64,000 bases of DNA from Brachypodius melanocephalos (Eukaryota; Chordata; Aves; Passeriformes; Pycnonotidae), in assembly GCA_013398615.1 (NCBI GenBank), contig VZSR01003282.1, positions 6,030,901 to 6,094,900 of the forward strand, given 5' to 3'. A program made the translations under genes and the position numbers. The notes below the pieces were generated by a model, which did not search any database, was not told the DNA's origin, and saw nothing but the letters and a program-made list of their open reading frames with translations. Every line of letters begins with the position of its first letter. The stretch's first letter is position 1. Shown piece after piece: positions 1 to 13,700 of the stretch.

Positions 1-305
1 TTCTTTTGTCATTTGTGTCTTCTCAATGGGAGTAGTACAATGAAAAGCAAGCAGTGTTAGTGTGGGGGTTTGGGAATGAGAATATTCACCTGTATACTAT
101 CAGGCACTGCACTATCAGCCTCAGCTGTGCCTTTACTCTGAGCTAGAGTTGTATCAGTCCCTGATCCCCAGAACGACAGCTCCTGCCAGAGCATTGAAGG
201 ACACAGTTAAAAGCCTGGTGGAGGCAGGAAGCAGCAGAGCCCACACCTGCATGAACAGTTCCCCCAGGCTCTGCACTAACACTGTCTCATTGTTTTCCCA
301 TTCAG

Positions 306-517
306 TGACACCAACAGACCCCACTCCAGCAGCAGCTGACAGCGTGCGCTTTTTGGGATTGGATTTGACACCCCAAGGTGCAGAAACAGGACTCTATGTG
401 CTCTTTGCTCTTTCTGCAGTTGGAGCACTGGGCTTGGCTCTTTTTGCATACAAATATAGAAAATCATCCAAAAAATCCCATAAACAATCACACATAGAAC
501 TTAGTACTAAAATGTAA
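306..517 (+). CDS. LCT: Lactase-phlorizin hydrolase, terminal coding exon (partial)
   Basis: This is the last coding exon of the intestinal brush-border enzyme that hydrolyses lactose and aryl-glucosides. The acceptor is TTTTCCCATTCAG at 293-305, and the exon begins with the last two bases of a split codon and ends at TAA 515-517. It encodes about 70 residues. A short Pro/Ala/Thr linker and the segment VRFLGLDLTPQ come first, then a hydrophobic span (YVLFALSAVGALGLALFAY) that fits the single C-terminal membrane anchor, then a basic tail (KYRKSSKK) ending IELSTKM. From memory, human LCT has the same architecture and a related tail (YKYCKRSK...). The identity is strengthened by the tail-to-tail neighbour UBXN4, as on human 2q21. 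The glycosidase repeats and remaining exons lie left of the window. The open frame extends upstream to 149, but that part is intron. Confidence 0.88.
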
Positions 518-1106
518 TATTTCCACCTCATAAAATGTTTGTTTGGCTTTTCTTAAAAAAAAAAAAAAAGTCTATACCACCAGGAAAAGAAACTAGTGCT
601 TGCAGTATTGCACCTTTCTGTCTTGCCTCATAGATGTTTCCCCAGGATTTTGTTGTTTGCTTTCCACTTCAAAAAGGGGGAGGAAAATTATTTTTCTGTG
701 TTAACTTCTCCTTTGTCCATGGGCATTACTGATTTGATTTCTGAAAGACCAAAGTAAAATTGCTTGTTCCTATCTGCATATAAAGACTCTGAACACCAGC
801 TGGTCTCTGTTCTTGCTTCATCATCATCATCATCAATAGTTCTGAAAGGACTCCTGGAAGTTCTCCTGCTTCTTAGAATTTTAAGACAAATTAGTGTCTC
901 TCCTGGTGAAAACTTTTACACTGCAGCTATTGTAGAGATTGGATTTTCATCCCTCTTTTCCTTTATTTCATTTACAGTAAGATCATTTAAACTGGAAAAA
1001 AGTGTTTGTCTGCTGTATTTTAAATTTCAGTGCATGACCTTGCTTGCTTCCTTGTGATACTAGAACATCAGAACTTCACAAGACAGGCCTGTTTTCTGGA
1101 AAATAG
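518..1106 (+). other. LCT 3' UTR and the LCT/UBXN4 convergent intergenic gap
   Basis: The stretch holds the LCT 3' UTR and the gap to the UBXN4 3' end. I see no canonical AATAAA on the + strand close to the stop; ATTAAA occurs at about 1125 and 1306, so the LCT cleavage site is unresolved. It contains an A-run (about 556-569) and a short (TCA)n tract near 820-835. The 97-codon open frame at 764-1057 has no recognisable features and is treated as chance. Confidence 0.4.
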
Positions 1107-1578
1107 TTTATTGAGTGCTTAGGGAATTAAAAACTACAAGGTTTTGCTTGCAGTTGCAGAAGCAAGAAAAAAGTTAAACATAAATTAGTTACCTGATTTG
1201 CTACTTATAGTGCTTCTGAAACCCTCATTTCAATCAGTCATTGTCTACCATGACCTTTATATTAATGTATCTGGCCCTTAAAGTTATGTAGCAGAATATT
1301 TATAGATTAAAAAGTGCCTTTCTATGGCATAGGGCAATATTTATGAAAGCTGATGGAGATTTTCAGTCTTTTTACTACATTTCACCTATACCCACTTGAT
1401 TTTTGACATAGGTGACTTTATTCCATAATCCACCGCTGGAATTAAGAATTAAGTAATTCAATCAGTGTAAAATAAGCCCCACTTGTCCAGAAGCTTTAGT
1501 TGACTTAGATCAAATAAGAGAAGGAAGAAAAAAAAAAAAAAAAGAAAGCAGCCAGATAGTAACTGCAGTAACTCAAAA
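1085..1578 (-). other. UBXN4: UBXN4 3' UTR (approximate)
   Basis: This region follows the UBXN4 stop codon. It is AT-rich and carries an A/T homopolymer at about 1528-1544. The left boundary is set by the candidate AATAAA at 1107-1112 and is approximate. It faces the LCT 3' UTR, so the two transcripts may run very close to each other or overlap. Confidence 0.5.
1107..1112 (-). terminator. Candidate UBXN4 polyadenylation signal (AATAAA)
   Basis: TTTATT on the + strand reads AATAAA on the UBXN4 strand, about 470 nt past the UBXN4 stop. Further AATAAA copies at 1417-1422 and about 962-967 (- strand) are alternatives, so the true end is not fixed by sequence alone. Confidence 0.45.
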
Positions 1579-1717
1579 CTACATTTGTTGTGTAGAATTT
1601 CCATTCCAAGTATTGTTTTCATCTTCTCCATCATCTTGAGTCCTCAGTCTATATATTTTGCCTTCTTTTTTGAAGTCTTCCCCCCGCTTTTCCACTACTC
1701 GCTTCCTGACTGCTTGC
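1579..1717 (-). CDS. UBXN4: UBXN4 coding exon 13 (stop codon)
   Basis: Acceptor TGCCCTAG. Encodes (R)QAVRKRVVEKRGEDF...NSTQQM and stop TAG at 1581-1579. The RLRTQDDGEDENNTWNGN block is essentially the human C-terminus. Confidence 0.97.
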
Positions 1718-4700
1718 CTAGGGCACAAAGAACGGTGAGGTTTGACAGTTTCCTCAGTAATAATTACACAAGAGAAGCAGCAAATGCAATAAACACAAAT
1801 CATCCATCCTTCTCTTATCCTCAATAATAGTTTTCTTCAGCCCTTTGTTTCCTTGGGAAGCAGTACCCAGGTGAAAATTTGTCACTTAGCAGTCAGACAG
1901 ACTGACAGATTCTCATTTTCCCTGTCATTGAAGCAAGGTGTGGCTTTCTCACCAGAAGCAGCCAAGCAGCTCTCCTGGTACATGGGAGATCTCATTCTCC
2001 AGGCAATACAAAAGCTGCTTCTGCTTCTTGAACAACCATCCCATAACAGTTTGATATCTCATTTTTAACATTTTTATCTTCCAAACAGTATCAGCTGAAG
2101 TGAAGCTCACCTTTGTAATTACAGCTGAATTCCCTGCTCATAAATGACTGCAAGACAATGCTTTTTCTACTGTGTAATTGGAAGTTCAGTTCCCCACTAC
2201 AAGATTAGAGCAATTGCAGCAAGAAGCTTAAGCAACAGCTGCCTTAAACACTTTGCCTTACCTGCTTTGCTCGATGCTGCCCGATGTCGAGGGAGCTGAG
2301 TGATCTTGCTGATGAGCTGATCTCACAGAGGGCTGGGAGGGAGGAGGGCTCGTAAACAGAAAGTTGCTAATGAATCTCCAAACCGCTAAGAGGGGGTAAA
2401 GGATTGTGCCCAAGAACTTCCACAGATCACTGCCTGAAGCCTGAACAACGGAAGTCGCAGGTCTTCCCGCCTGTCATGAACACACCATGCAAACTTGTCA
2501 GGTATTGAAGTCCTGCTCTTGTAGACAGAGTATCTCACACATCATTTTGAAGCAGCTCAGCAGACACAAAGGAACACATTTGGTTACACATTAGACAAGT
2601 ATCTATGCCACTATTTATCTGCTCCAGAAAAACTCCAAATCAGTCTTGACAAAAACTAGAGTAATTTTGCAATCTGTTTAGACAAAGAAAATCCCCAAAT
2701 TCAAGCCAAATACTATCATGGCTGACTATACCCAAGCAAATATGCAGCTCCTATACTGCTGTTTGAAAAAGACACCAAAACCCAGCACCTACCGGCAGCA
2801 GCACTACTGAAGCACTGGGTGCTAACTCGAGTTCCAGTAATTTCTTTCCATAATCTTCTTTGGTAAACTCTCTCCTGGGGAACATTGTCGCCAGTGAAAA
2901 ATTGCCGTAAGTGTTACCAACCGTCTGTGAAGCACATAAAGAAAACATTTTATTTGTAACTGTTCATTTTCAAACTGCATATTTGCCAGCTGAGTATACC
3001 TTAACAAGAGTTCTGTATCAAACTATCAATTATCCTCAGAGTAGAAGATGAAATATCCTTCATTTTTCTCTGTCTCTTACTAATGATACACTGCAGCAAT
3101 CCAAAGGCAGTTGGTGGCACTGGAGAAGGCTGCTACCAAAACTCCCTTCAAATACCCAACAAGGAAAGGAGTTGATGACAACTCCACCACCATCAACTAC
3201 TTGGTGCTCACCAAATAATAATCAGCACATAGTTGAGAAACAAAATGCCCATTTACCTGTGCAGCAAACTGCCTGGCTTCTTCTAGCCGTGCTTCAGATG
3301 GGAACTGGTTAGTGAAAGAAGATCCATCGGGGAGGCGGAACTGAATCCTGGCTATTGCACTGCAGGACAGGTACTGGGTCAGTCAGGACATGAACACTCA
3401 CAGACAAAGGCTCCTGGGCATTTAGCTTGGTAGTAAAGAAATGTGGGAGAGAGGGACAGTCATCCTGCCCAGGGCAGTACAGATGGGTTGTAAGATGGAA
3501 TTCACAGTGGAAAACCACCTGCTGATCTCTCACAATGCATCTCTTCCATAACTCCATATAAGGTCTCCACAGGTTTGGATAATTCTTAAACTAGTGCTGG
3601 GAAAAGCAGGAGACAGCTCTGACACGGGCAGCTGATGGCCCCAATCCAGCCTTCCTGAATCCAAACCATCCACACACAGCCCCTGGCTCCACAGCCCCTG
3701 GATCCACACCGAGCTCCCCAGCAGCGCTGACATTATCAAGTCATTCTGTCCAGACATCATCTCTTGCATTCTCACCTTATCTAGTACCCCACCAAGCTCC
3801 ATGATACTGGTATTTAAATCAAAGCTCAGACACAAAAAACTCTTATCTAACTAAAATAACACACCAGAAAAGGTGGTTAGTGTTTCATGATCACAAATGT
3901 CAAAAGGATGAAAGCTATCAAAGAACATCATGTTCATGTAGCTACCTTTATTGTCACTGTTTAACAGTTCAACACGGCAACATGTTGTCAAGAGATGAGG
4001 AGATATATTAACTCTCTTTAAAAAGTTTCTTCTCTCCCTCAAAATACGCGTTTGCTGTCTCTACTGCATCTCACCTTCGCTCCCTTTGAGCTGCCTCTTT
4101 TCTGGCCTCTATTTCAGCCTGTTTAGCCTGAAGAGCTGCAGCTTTTGCAGCTTCTGCTTCTTCCTTCGATTTTGCAAAGCGAGCTGCCCTCTCAGCACGA
4201 TCCTGTGGAAGGATCAAAGAGAAACCTTAATTGTTAACATAACTTGTTGCTTGACATTTATTAGAACAGTCAGCTATGATCTACACTCATGAACCAACTG
4301 CACAAACATACAAATAGACCATATGGAGAAAAGACAGTGGAACTGCAATGAATTATTCACTGCCAAACTGCACAATCTCGTGTCATTAGCCAAAATGACA
4401 CTTCTCACTGAGTCACTTCCCACAAACAGTTGTTAATAGATGATCTTCCCATGCAAGCCCAACACACCAGGGAAGATAAAGGCAAAAACCTTATGGCAAC
4501 CTTACACAACTGCAATTCTAAGTGTTCTATACCAAAACCTAATAATGAGGGAAGAATTTCAGTTGTTACCAACTGTTTAGACCCATATACGCACACACAT
4601 ACATACTAACTTGGAAAATAATCCTCCTCACCATCTTGAGAACAGTGTTCTTGTGTACGTTCTACAACTAATACTCCCTGTGCTTCTCTTTTAGTACCAT

Positions 4701-7700
4701 GCCTAAAATGCAACTACTTTTATGTTTATATGATAATTCTCCACTAGGCTCCAGCATATGTTTGTTCAGATAGAAAAGAATTGTGAAGATGAAAGCAGAA
4801 GTTTCATTTTATACACAGGAAATGCTACATAAACCCCAAATACAAAAATCATTACTATACAAGACCAGAGGATTCCAAATGGAAAAATTAACAATCTTTC
4901 AAAGCTTCATGAAATGAGAAAATTTATCATTTTTGTACACTGTGAGAGAGAGAAGCAGCAAGCTCTCTTCCAAAATGCAAAATTTACCAATGCAATCTGT
5001 TGCCTTATGCGCTCTCTAGCAGCCCTCTCTTCTGCCTTTTCTCTGTTCCTTTCTTCTAACATACGTTTGGTCAATTCTTCTTCCTGTCGTCTTTTGTATT
5101 CCAACATTTCTTTTCCAGTTTTCCTTCTTTCAATTTCTTTCTTAATTTCTTTCTGAATAGAGAGATATAAAAATTGGACCACGAAATTGCCTTGGACAAG
5201 AGAAAAGACTGAAGTGTGTTTGTTTAAGAAGGCATTCAACATTTATTCAAATAAACCTGCAAGGATTTTTACATTTTTGTGTTACCTGTTCTTCTTCTTT
5301 CCTTTTCTCCTCTCTTCTTTCTTCAAGCCTTTTTGTTAACCTAAATTTAAGAACAAAGTGAAAAGTCTTATCATTGCAGTATTTTCCAATGTTAATGAAG
5401 TATTTGCAAACCCAGGAGAACACATGAAGATGAGCTGTAGCACAGTGCTAATACCTCATGTACCAGCAGTGATTCATCCCCATGCGGGTGCACCATCCAT
5501 GCAAAGGGCAGTGGTGATTTCACCACCTCCCTTCTCACTTTTAGAGTTGTTCTAACACATTCCTTTTGTCCCTTTTCCACTCATTAAATGAAGAATCCTA
5601 CATATTCTTACTGTTGAACCAGCTTATGAAGACACACAATAAGCAAATCCTATTTATGAACTGTGGTAACAGAAGCACTAAATCTCAATCTCTTTTTAGC
5701 TATTTTAAGCCATCTGGTTTCTTCTGCACATCACCTAAAAGGGAACACAAGTAATACATATCCCTGACACAGATGCACATGCATCTGTCTCAGCTATCCA
5801 GAAAAATGCCTCAGAATAAAGATTGACTTTAGAGAACAAAATAAATTTTTCAATACAGACTAACAATAAAATCCCATCATATTTGAAGTCTTGGGAAAGG
5901 GCAGGCATGACCCAATGTGAAAAGTCATATAATCAGAAAAATATATGGTGGTTGTTTTCTTCAAAAGAAAGTGGTAATTACCACAGAGCTTGGCCTCTTT
6001 TTTCCCCCTTGAAAAAAATGCTGTAGATAAATTATGCCAGATTTGTATGTAAGATTAATGCATTTTAAAAAAGGAACATTGATAATTATATTAAAATACT
6101 GACTACATTGTCTTATCAGTGGTAAGTAAAAAATATACCTCTTGTCCAATAACTTTGGAAGAAAACTGAAATAAGCATGAAAAAGATTTAAAATATATTT
6201 TAGCATTATAAATACTCCTACTTCCTAAACCTGTCATGGTTTTTAGACAGGATATTTCAAACAGCATCAGTCTTATTAAAAACAAGTTTATAAACAAAAT
6301 TCCCATATTTAAAAACAATGAGTAATGAATTAATCATGTTTTGAGCCAGGAGTTTCTGATCACCATACTTCAAAAAACTCAACTCAGCTCATTACTGTTC
6401 ACTGATCAAAGCATGAGTCTCAGAATCAGATTCCACTGATTTTTCAATATCCCTAAACAACAGTCATCAAATCAATAAGAAGAAATAAGATGACATCTCT
6501 ATACAAAACCTAGGTTGACATTACACCAGTTTCCAGTGCTTTGAGGTCAGTGTTCCAATTCACTCAAGAACATGCAGCAAACATCATCTCTATTGAACAC
6601 TTGAGATTTCGAGATTACCTCTTTCTTTCACAGTATATGAGAAATTATATTAATTAAAAACCTGGTTTGGTATCAGCCCTAGTATTGTCAGAGACACATA
6701 ATACAAAATAAGACCACATAAATATTTGCCAGATGACAACAGATTAAGGACCAAAATCCCATAATTAAACTTGTTTGTTAAAAAAACCCAAACCAACCCA
6801 AAATCCAACAAAACTGCTGAGAAGCAAATACAGCACATTAAGAAGTCTGCAAAAGAAGACTTGCCTTTCTACTTTGAGTGTAAGATCATTCACAGGCTGA
6901 GCATCATTTGCTTGCTCATCTGCAGAATTAGTTGCTTCCTGGCTTGGTTGACCTGAATTTGCTTCATCTTCAAGGGATTTACAGGAAAGCAATGCATAAG
7001 AAAAAAAGAAAAGGTGTATTTCTTATCATGACAATTATCAGGCTCCTTACTAGGCACAATTTACAGCAACTGGGATAGCTCAAAGAGATATGAGGTTCTG
7101 CTACTTAGACTCCCCCCCACCCTCAACAATTTGGTTTCAAGCTACTAAGCCAAAAAAACCTCTTTAATTGAATCCTTTTTCACAAAAGCATACACAATCT
7201 TATTGAGTTATAAACCACAGATTCCTCATTTATTAAAACTAAGCATAATGACAAGTTATCCTTCCCTCTAGACTTGCACAAAACATTCTGCAATGTCCCA
7301 AGTTTCTCCTCAGTGAGTCTGCTCACTCTATTGCCCTTTATGTACCATCATGTAACAACTGAAGAAAAACCATTTCCAAAGCAAATGAGGTGGCATTTGT
7401 GTCAGAACACTAACCATTACCAGCAGAAGATGCTGTTGTCTCAGGCATAACAGCCTCAGGAGAGTCACAAACCCCTGCTCTGGGTTCTGCACCTTCTGGA
7501 GCACCATCAGACTGAGAGGAGGGACAGGGAGCAGATGCCTGACTGCCATTTTCCAAAGGCTGCCCTTTCCCTGTGTGCATCTATGAAATTGGGAAAAGAG
7601 AGAATGGAGCCTATGGAAGTTCAAATATTTTTCACAGGTTAAAAGGTCAAGACTGAACTATTATTGAAGAATCAGCCCTATTGAAAATATAAAACTAGAA

Positions 7701-10700
7701 TTACCACATATTGTTGAGTATGGTACAATCATGCATATGTTTTTCTAATTTTAGTCTTGCACTTGAAATCAAAGTGATAAAGCAACCTACACTAGTGTAT
7801 AAGTTTATAAATCCACATTACACAACAATATTACAAAATCATGTTATGAGCTGAAGAGTAATTCCCTTTAAAGGTGAGTTGTCACATTTTGTCATTCCAG
7901 TTCTTGACACATTTCTTCAGTACTGTGGGTTTACACAGATCTAAACCAAACAAAAATTAATACAGCGCTGGTGCAGAGTGCTTCCAATCTGTGTACTGAA
8001 CTCAAGGTTGAAGATTTTATTGTTGGAAGGACAGAACTAGTAACTCACTGGTTCTACTTTCACCAGTAGCTTCCAAAGGCACAAGCTAAGGGCCAGGCCC
8101 ATCACTGTCCTGAGCACCATCAACTCCATCTGGATAATCCAGCCTGTCAGCATTACCTGTTTGACTTTATGGATTCTGGTAACAAGCTCTTCCACAGAAA
8201 CGCTGCCAGCAATAACTTCCAAAGGGATTCCATTGTCTCCTATAAAGAAACTGGATGGGACGCACACTACGGGATCTGGACGGGGACAGTTAAGGGTGGT
8301 GAATGACAGATGTTGACACAGTAACATTACAGGGCAAAGCAGATGTTCCTTCCTACAGGAGCTCCCAGCCCAGTGCTCTCATCTCCAACTGGTCACCAGT
8401 AGCCAGGGCCAAGGGAGGAAGCACAAAAAAGATCCTGGCAAACATTACATGCAACTGGTAAGCATCTCTTATCTTCTTTGTACTGGTTTAGGCCAAAGTA
8501 CTTTTCTCCAGCTTTCCAGGCAACTGATTATGTTTTGACTTGAGGATGATTTTGTTTTAGTGTCAGACAACATCTTAAGTAGATAGTAATGAAATCTCCA
8601 GAGCATGCAGGAAATCCAAGTTAAGGTACAGAATTCCCAGCATCACACAGAATGAATGAACCATGAGCAGTGACCTCCTTAAGGCAGGCAGGGGTTGACC
8701 TGACTTCACACCTGTGTATGTGACAGAACCCAGGCCACTGCTCGTTCCTCCTCCCTGCAGCTCTGAGCCCCAGCTCATAACTGAAAGCATTTTTAGTTTG
8801 TTTTCTAATGCTGATTAGTAGGTCCAACAGGTTATTTAGATTACATAAAGCTTTAGATAATTTTCTGTTTAGAGAATTACATAGGATCAACATTAAAAAA
8901 CCCAATTTGCTCACTTTCTCTAATAACTGACAGCTAGTTGAATACACAGATGGTATCTATTAACTACACAGTTTATTGCATAGCTTTGTGCCAAAATAAG
9001 TATTTTCAATAGCATTGCTTGTAAGTATTTGTCTTAAGAAGGGTATTAACTTGTAAAGAGCAATTATCTGTAATAATAATGTAGCATCTAAGCAGATCTC
9101 AAAGGATACAAATTTGAGAAAACTGCAGGCATGCTTCACTGTTTAAAAGAAAAGATTCGTTTAGGACTAGTAATCATTTTGCAACAACTTCAGATTAAGT
9201 CTTTCATCATAAAAATATCTGTCCTACAAAACTATTTAAGTACTTGAGAGAACACTAAGAGCAAATTTGCATTGCATCTTAATATTCTGCAAAAGTGTTG
9301 ACATGGTGACAATCCTTGGTTATCACAGTTGACTACATAAGAATTAGGAAAACAGTGCTAAGAGGCAATTCAGGAAAAAGAACTTAGTCTATTGAGCACA
9401 GATAATGTAGTAGATCTAATAAAATGTCTATAGAGCATTTCAAAATAATACCATTTGGGGAAATGTCAGTGCACTTTGTGCACATGGACTGGAACACAAA
9501 CATAACAAAAACAGCTGAGTAATTTACCCAGGAACTTAAATGCTTCTCCATTCTATGTGTTACAATGGAGGCAAACACATTTTCTCTGGGGCTTTTACAG
9601 ATTTTTATCTTTCTGAATTCATGAAACGTTTTTAATTCATTATGTAACTTGGCAAACCAAGAACTGCCTCTAGCACTTGCATTTTTATGTCTCTTCCAGT
9701 TGAGAAAGGTAAACTTGAAGCATTCTATTACAAGTACTGGAATACAGTCTGAAATACACAATGAGTATGTGCAGAACACAACTATAATTTTTTTAATTTT
9801 CTCAGGCTCTAAAGACTTCAGGAGTACTGAACTCACTTCTGCTCTGGAATCCTGTATTTACACTATTCTGATCAGGGTGAGGACTTCAGAAGCCTCTTAT
9901 TCTCATCATCATTGTCAATGAAAGATTGTATAAGAGACAGAATTAGAATAGGCTCAAACCTTTTGGTGTCAATTTTAATAGCAACAAAGCCATCTGATGC
10001 AGCTTCAGTCACCTTCTCGTCTTCCCACCTTGCAGCCATCTCAGTAGATTGTTCATCTTCACCTGCAAGACACAGCAGACACATGAGTTAAACCCACCAC
10101 AAATTGCTGTTTCTGCCCTGATTATAGATTTGCTTCAATTCTTTGGAATCACCCTTGTAAAACACTCATTACTTTCAAGTCAGCTTATAATTTTTTTTTA
10201 AATAATCTGGAGACAGATCAGCTGGTTCACTCTGATAACATGTCTAAACTATGTTCTGCTTGCCCCTCGTTATAGATTTAATTACATATTAGTACATCAG
10301 CTGCTAGTAGGTAAAACTATGTTCTCCACTCCCTGTAAATACATAATTCAGCTGATAAGGTTTCACAGTTTGACAGTGTTAAAAAAATCCCCAAACCAAG
10401 AAACATTTATTTATAGATTATTTGTAACTTAGTTTTGTATTCCAGTTCCTGACATGAACAGAACAGTAGGAGGGGAGGAAAAGGTGTGAGGAGCACAGAA
10501 GAACAAGAATAACAAATGCCGAGGAGCTACTTGGATAAGAGAAACTGAAAAGGAGTTCAGGGGCCACAGAATCAGAGGTGTTATTTTAATCAGCTGAAAC
10601 ATATCAAGCATACATTTATCTCTCAAAACACCAGTTTAGTGAGGGTATGGGTTAATAAATAGATTCTGATGAATATTAACCATCTTTCAACAAGCACACT

Positions 10701-13700
10701 GGCCTGCAGCCATTTCTTTATCTTCAATCTCTATTACTTTCTAGCAGCTTGGAATGGACTGCAGTCTTGATGAAGAATCTGAGTCACAAGTATGGAAGTA
10801 TAGTAGTCCATTATTCAGTGACAACAACAAACCACTTGTTTGTTTCATCCCAGTTGCCATTCTATGCAATATTTTTGACTTGTTAAAGATCAGGAGTTAC
10901 ATGTGGAATCTCCCAGTGAAGTGCTGCTGTCTAGTCACAAGGCCTCTCACCGGGGCACGTATCAAAAATACAATTTTGGAAAAGTGGTTTTCAACCATGT
11001 GTCTCAATTTTGCCCTGGAATTACTGGACCAAGTAAGAAAGTATCTACCTCTATTATTATTCTTCTACATAAGCAAGCAAATGTTTAAGCTATTTTATGT
11101 GGGAAACCTTCCTCTTGTGTTAAGTGCTGTGCTTCCAAGTGTGGTCAATGCAGCTGTTGTGCCCAGAGCAGCTCGGCCTCCTCTCCTGTTTCCAAATGCT
11201 CACAGGCAGGCAGCTGCTTCACCACACACTGTTTCAAAAGGACATGTGCTCATCCGATTAGGCTACTAAAAATACCTAAATACTTGCCTAACACTAACTT
11301 TTCCACACAACCAACTGCTGGAGAACGAAGAATGCTGAAAGACACAAACAGGGCAGAGGCTGCTTGCAGTACAGTCTGAGAGAGGACAGAATGAAAATGC
11401 TGATAGCTCATGTTTTATAAAGCTCTGTGCCATGATGCACTGATTAATATTGTAACTACCCACTGAACAGCTGCTTGTTCTCATACATCTTTTTGTTCTG
11501 ATAACCTTTTCTCACTTAAGGGTTAGGGTACATTTATTACAGTTTTGTAGTAGTACTTATATCCTGAAATCAAAACTCTCAGGTCACAGGAAAAACACCA
11601 AAAGTCAAGAGGTCAAGGGCAACAGAACTTGACATAATTCATAATTCTGCTAAACACTGCACCAGCACAACAGCCTCAAAATTCTAGATCCAAAACGCTC
11701 AGTTTTCTCATTTCTCAAACAAAAACATCATTTTGTTTCACTTAGTGGAATGATCTGTAAACAATTCACAGTCACACTTCCTCATCTCTTAAATCTGATC
11801 AGGTAAATCTACATAGGGAGGAGGGTTTCTACAAATGTTATTAAAAACCCAAACATTTTAATTTAAAGCTTTTTATTGTCAGACACAAACCCCTCCATTT
11901 TTTTCACTCTGAAAAGCACTTTTTATAAGTGGTATTTTCATAATCAGGACAAGTGTAACTTTTGGAAAGAATAATATTAAACACTTCAGTCAGAACAGAG
12001 GTTTCATATCAAACGAACTATCAACTTTAGATTAGTGACTCAAAGAATCAAAGGCTTTTATAACTCTGTAGGCTACAAAATCATCTACAGAACAGCATAA
12101 ACAAGATACCAGAGATGTTCATAGAATCCTAACATATCCTGGGATAGAAGGGACCCACAAGGATCATCAAGTCCAACTCCTGGCCCTGCACAGGACACCC
12201 CAAAAATCCCGCCATGTTCCTGACAGCATTTTCCAAATTCTCCCCAAACTTACCTGAGGAGCCTGTCCCATTGCCCAACACCCTCCAGGGGCAGACCGTT
12301 TTCCTGATATCCAGCCTACACCTCCCTGGACACAACTTCACACCATGCCCCGGGGCACCCGCCTTGCCAGACCTGTTTCACTGCCAGGAATGGTCTCCCT
12401 GTGCAGCAACAGAGGAAAACTGCTGCTGGCTCTTAATCAATGCCACAAAGTAACTCCTCTGTTCCCCAAACACAGCCCCCTTACCTGGTGTGTGCAGAGG
12501 CCTCTAACATCTCACCTTCGTATTTCACACCAGTTTCCTAAAGCAGACCCGCTTCACCTCATGCTCTCTGGGGAGAATGGAGCAATCCCTTTTATTGCAA
12601 CTTCCTATGAGTTCAAGGGGATCTTTAATACCCTTACACCATCCTGTCACCACAATGTGCCATGAAGGTTTGAAACACTGAGCTCAAAAATGCTGGGATT
12701 ATGGCTGCAAGAAAAACGTTTTAGAAGAAACCTGTTTGAACAATGTACACTTACAATGACAAATGCCACCTCATTTTTAAGATAAGTAACAACATTATTC
12801 CTTGCTTGACTAGAAAACATTCTGGAAGCAGAAAGAATAATCCACTTCTTCATTTTCTAGAAAATACGTAAGTGAAGTGCAGAGGAGAGGGAGAGAGGGA
12901 CAGGCAGATGGTGGCAGAAACCAAACACAGATGGACACATCAGAATTTCCTGATTTTTGTCAACTGTACCTAATAGCTATGCTCCACAATGGCAACCCAA
13001 AATTATAGTTAACTTACATTTTCAATTTCTCTCATCTTTTTTCCCCTTTGTTCATTTTTTCCCATAGATATTATTGGATGAAGTGTACAGAACCAAACAC
13101 TGCTGAAAGCCTGTTCTCCAGGTGCTTTTAAATGCCTGTCTCCTGTGGGAAGTGTGGAGTGTAAAGGCTCAAAGTAACCATCACTGTGCAGTTTGAAACG
13201 AGTTCCTACCCAAACAACAAGCCCAATCTCTGCTAACACAAAACCAGACTATTCTTTCAGCACTCCACATCCTTCAAACACAGGTGCTTCCACACACAGA
13301 GGGAAAGTTCTTGGGCTTCCCAACTCCCTTTCCCAGCACATGTAACAGAACAGTTCCATGATCAGCTCTGCCACGGGTCAGCTGTGCTGATCCCACGGTG
13401 CCCAGGGTGGACCAGATGTGGGCAGAACTCTCCAACTCTTCTATTTCAAGATGTGCCTGGCTGAAGTCACGCTCTGTCTTTTCCAGGGCTCATAAGAACA
13501 AACAAAACAAATCCTCACAGCACACACAATGACAAAACTAGGTTACATCCCTGCACCCATAAATTTATCTCCCCTGCGTATCTACATATTCATACATCCA
13601 CCTAGTCAACATCAGCATCTAATAGGCCCCATTTTGTGCACAATTTTTGTTTCATAAAAAATACTGGACATAAGTTACAACATGCATTTCTGAGCCCGTG

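Noticed and set aside
9384..9836. 150-codon - strand frame between UBXN4 exons 2 and 3
   Set aside because: Its phase does not connect to the neighbouring exons, and the peptide has no match in UBXN4.
10754..11269. 171-codon + strand frame in UBXN4 intron 1
   Set aside because: No recognisable domain, irregular hydrophobic composition, no splice context. Chance frame is most likely.
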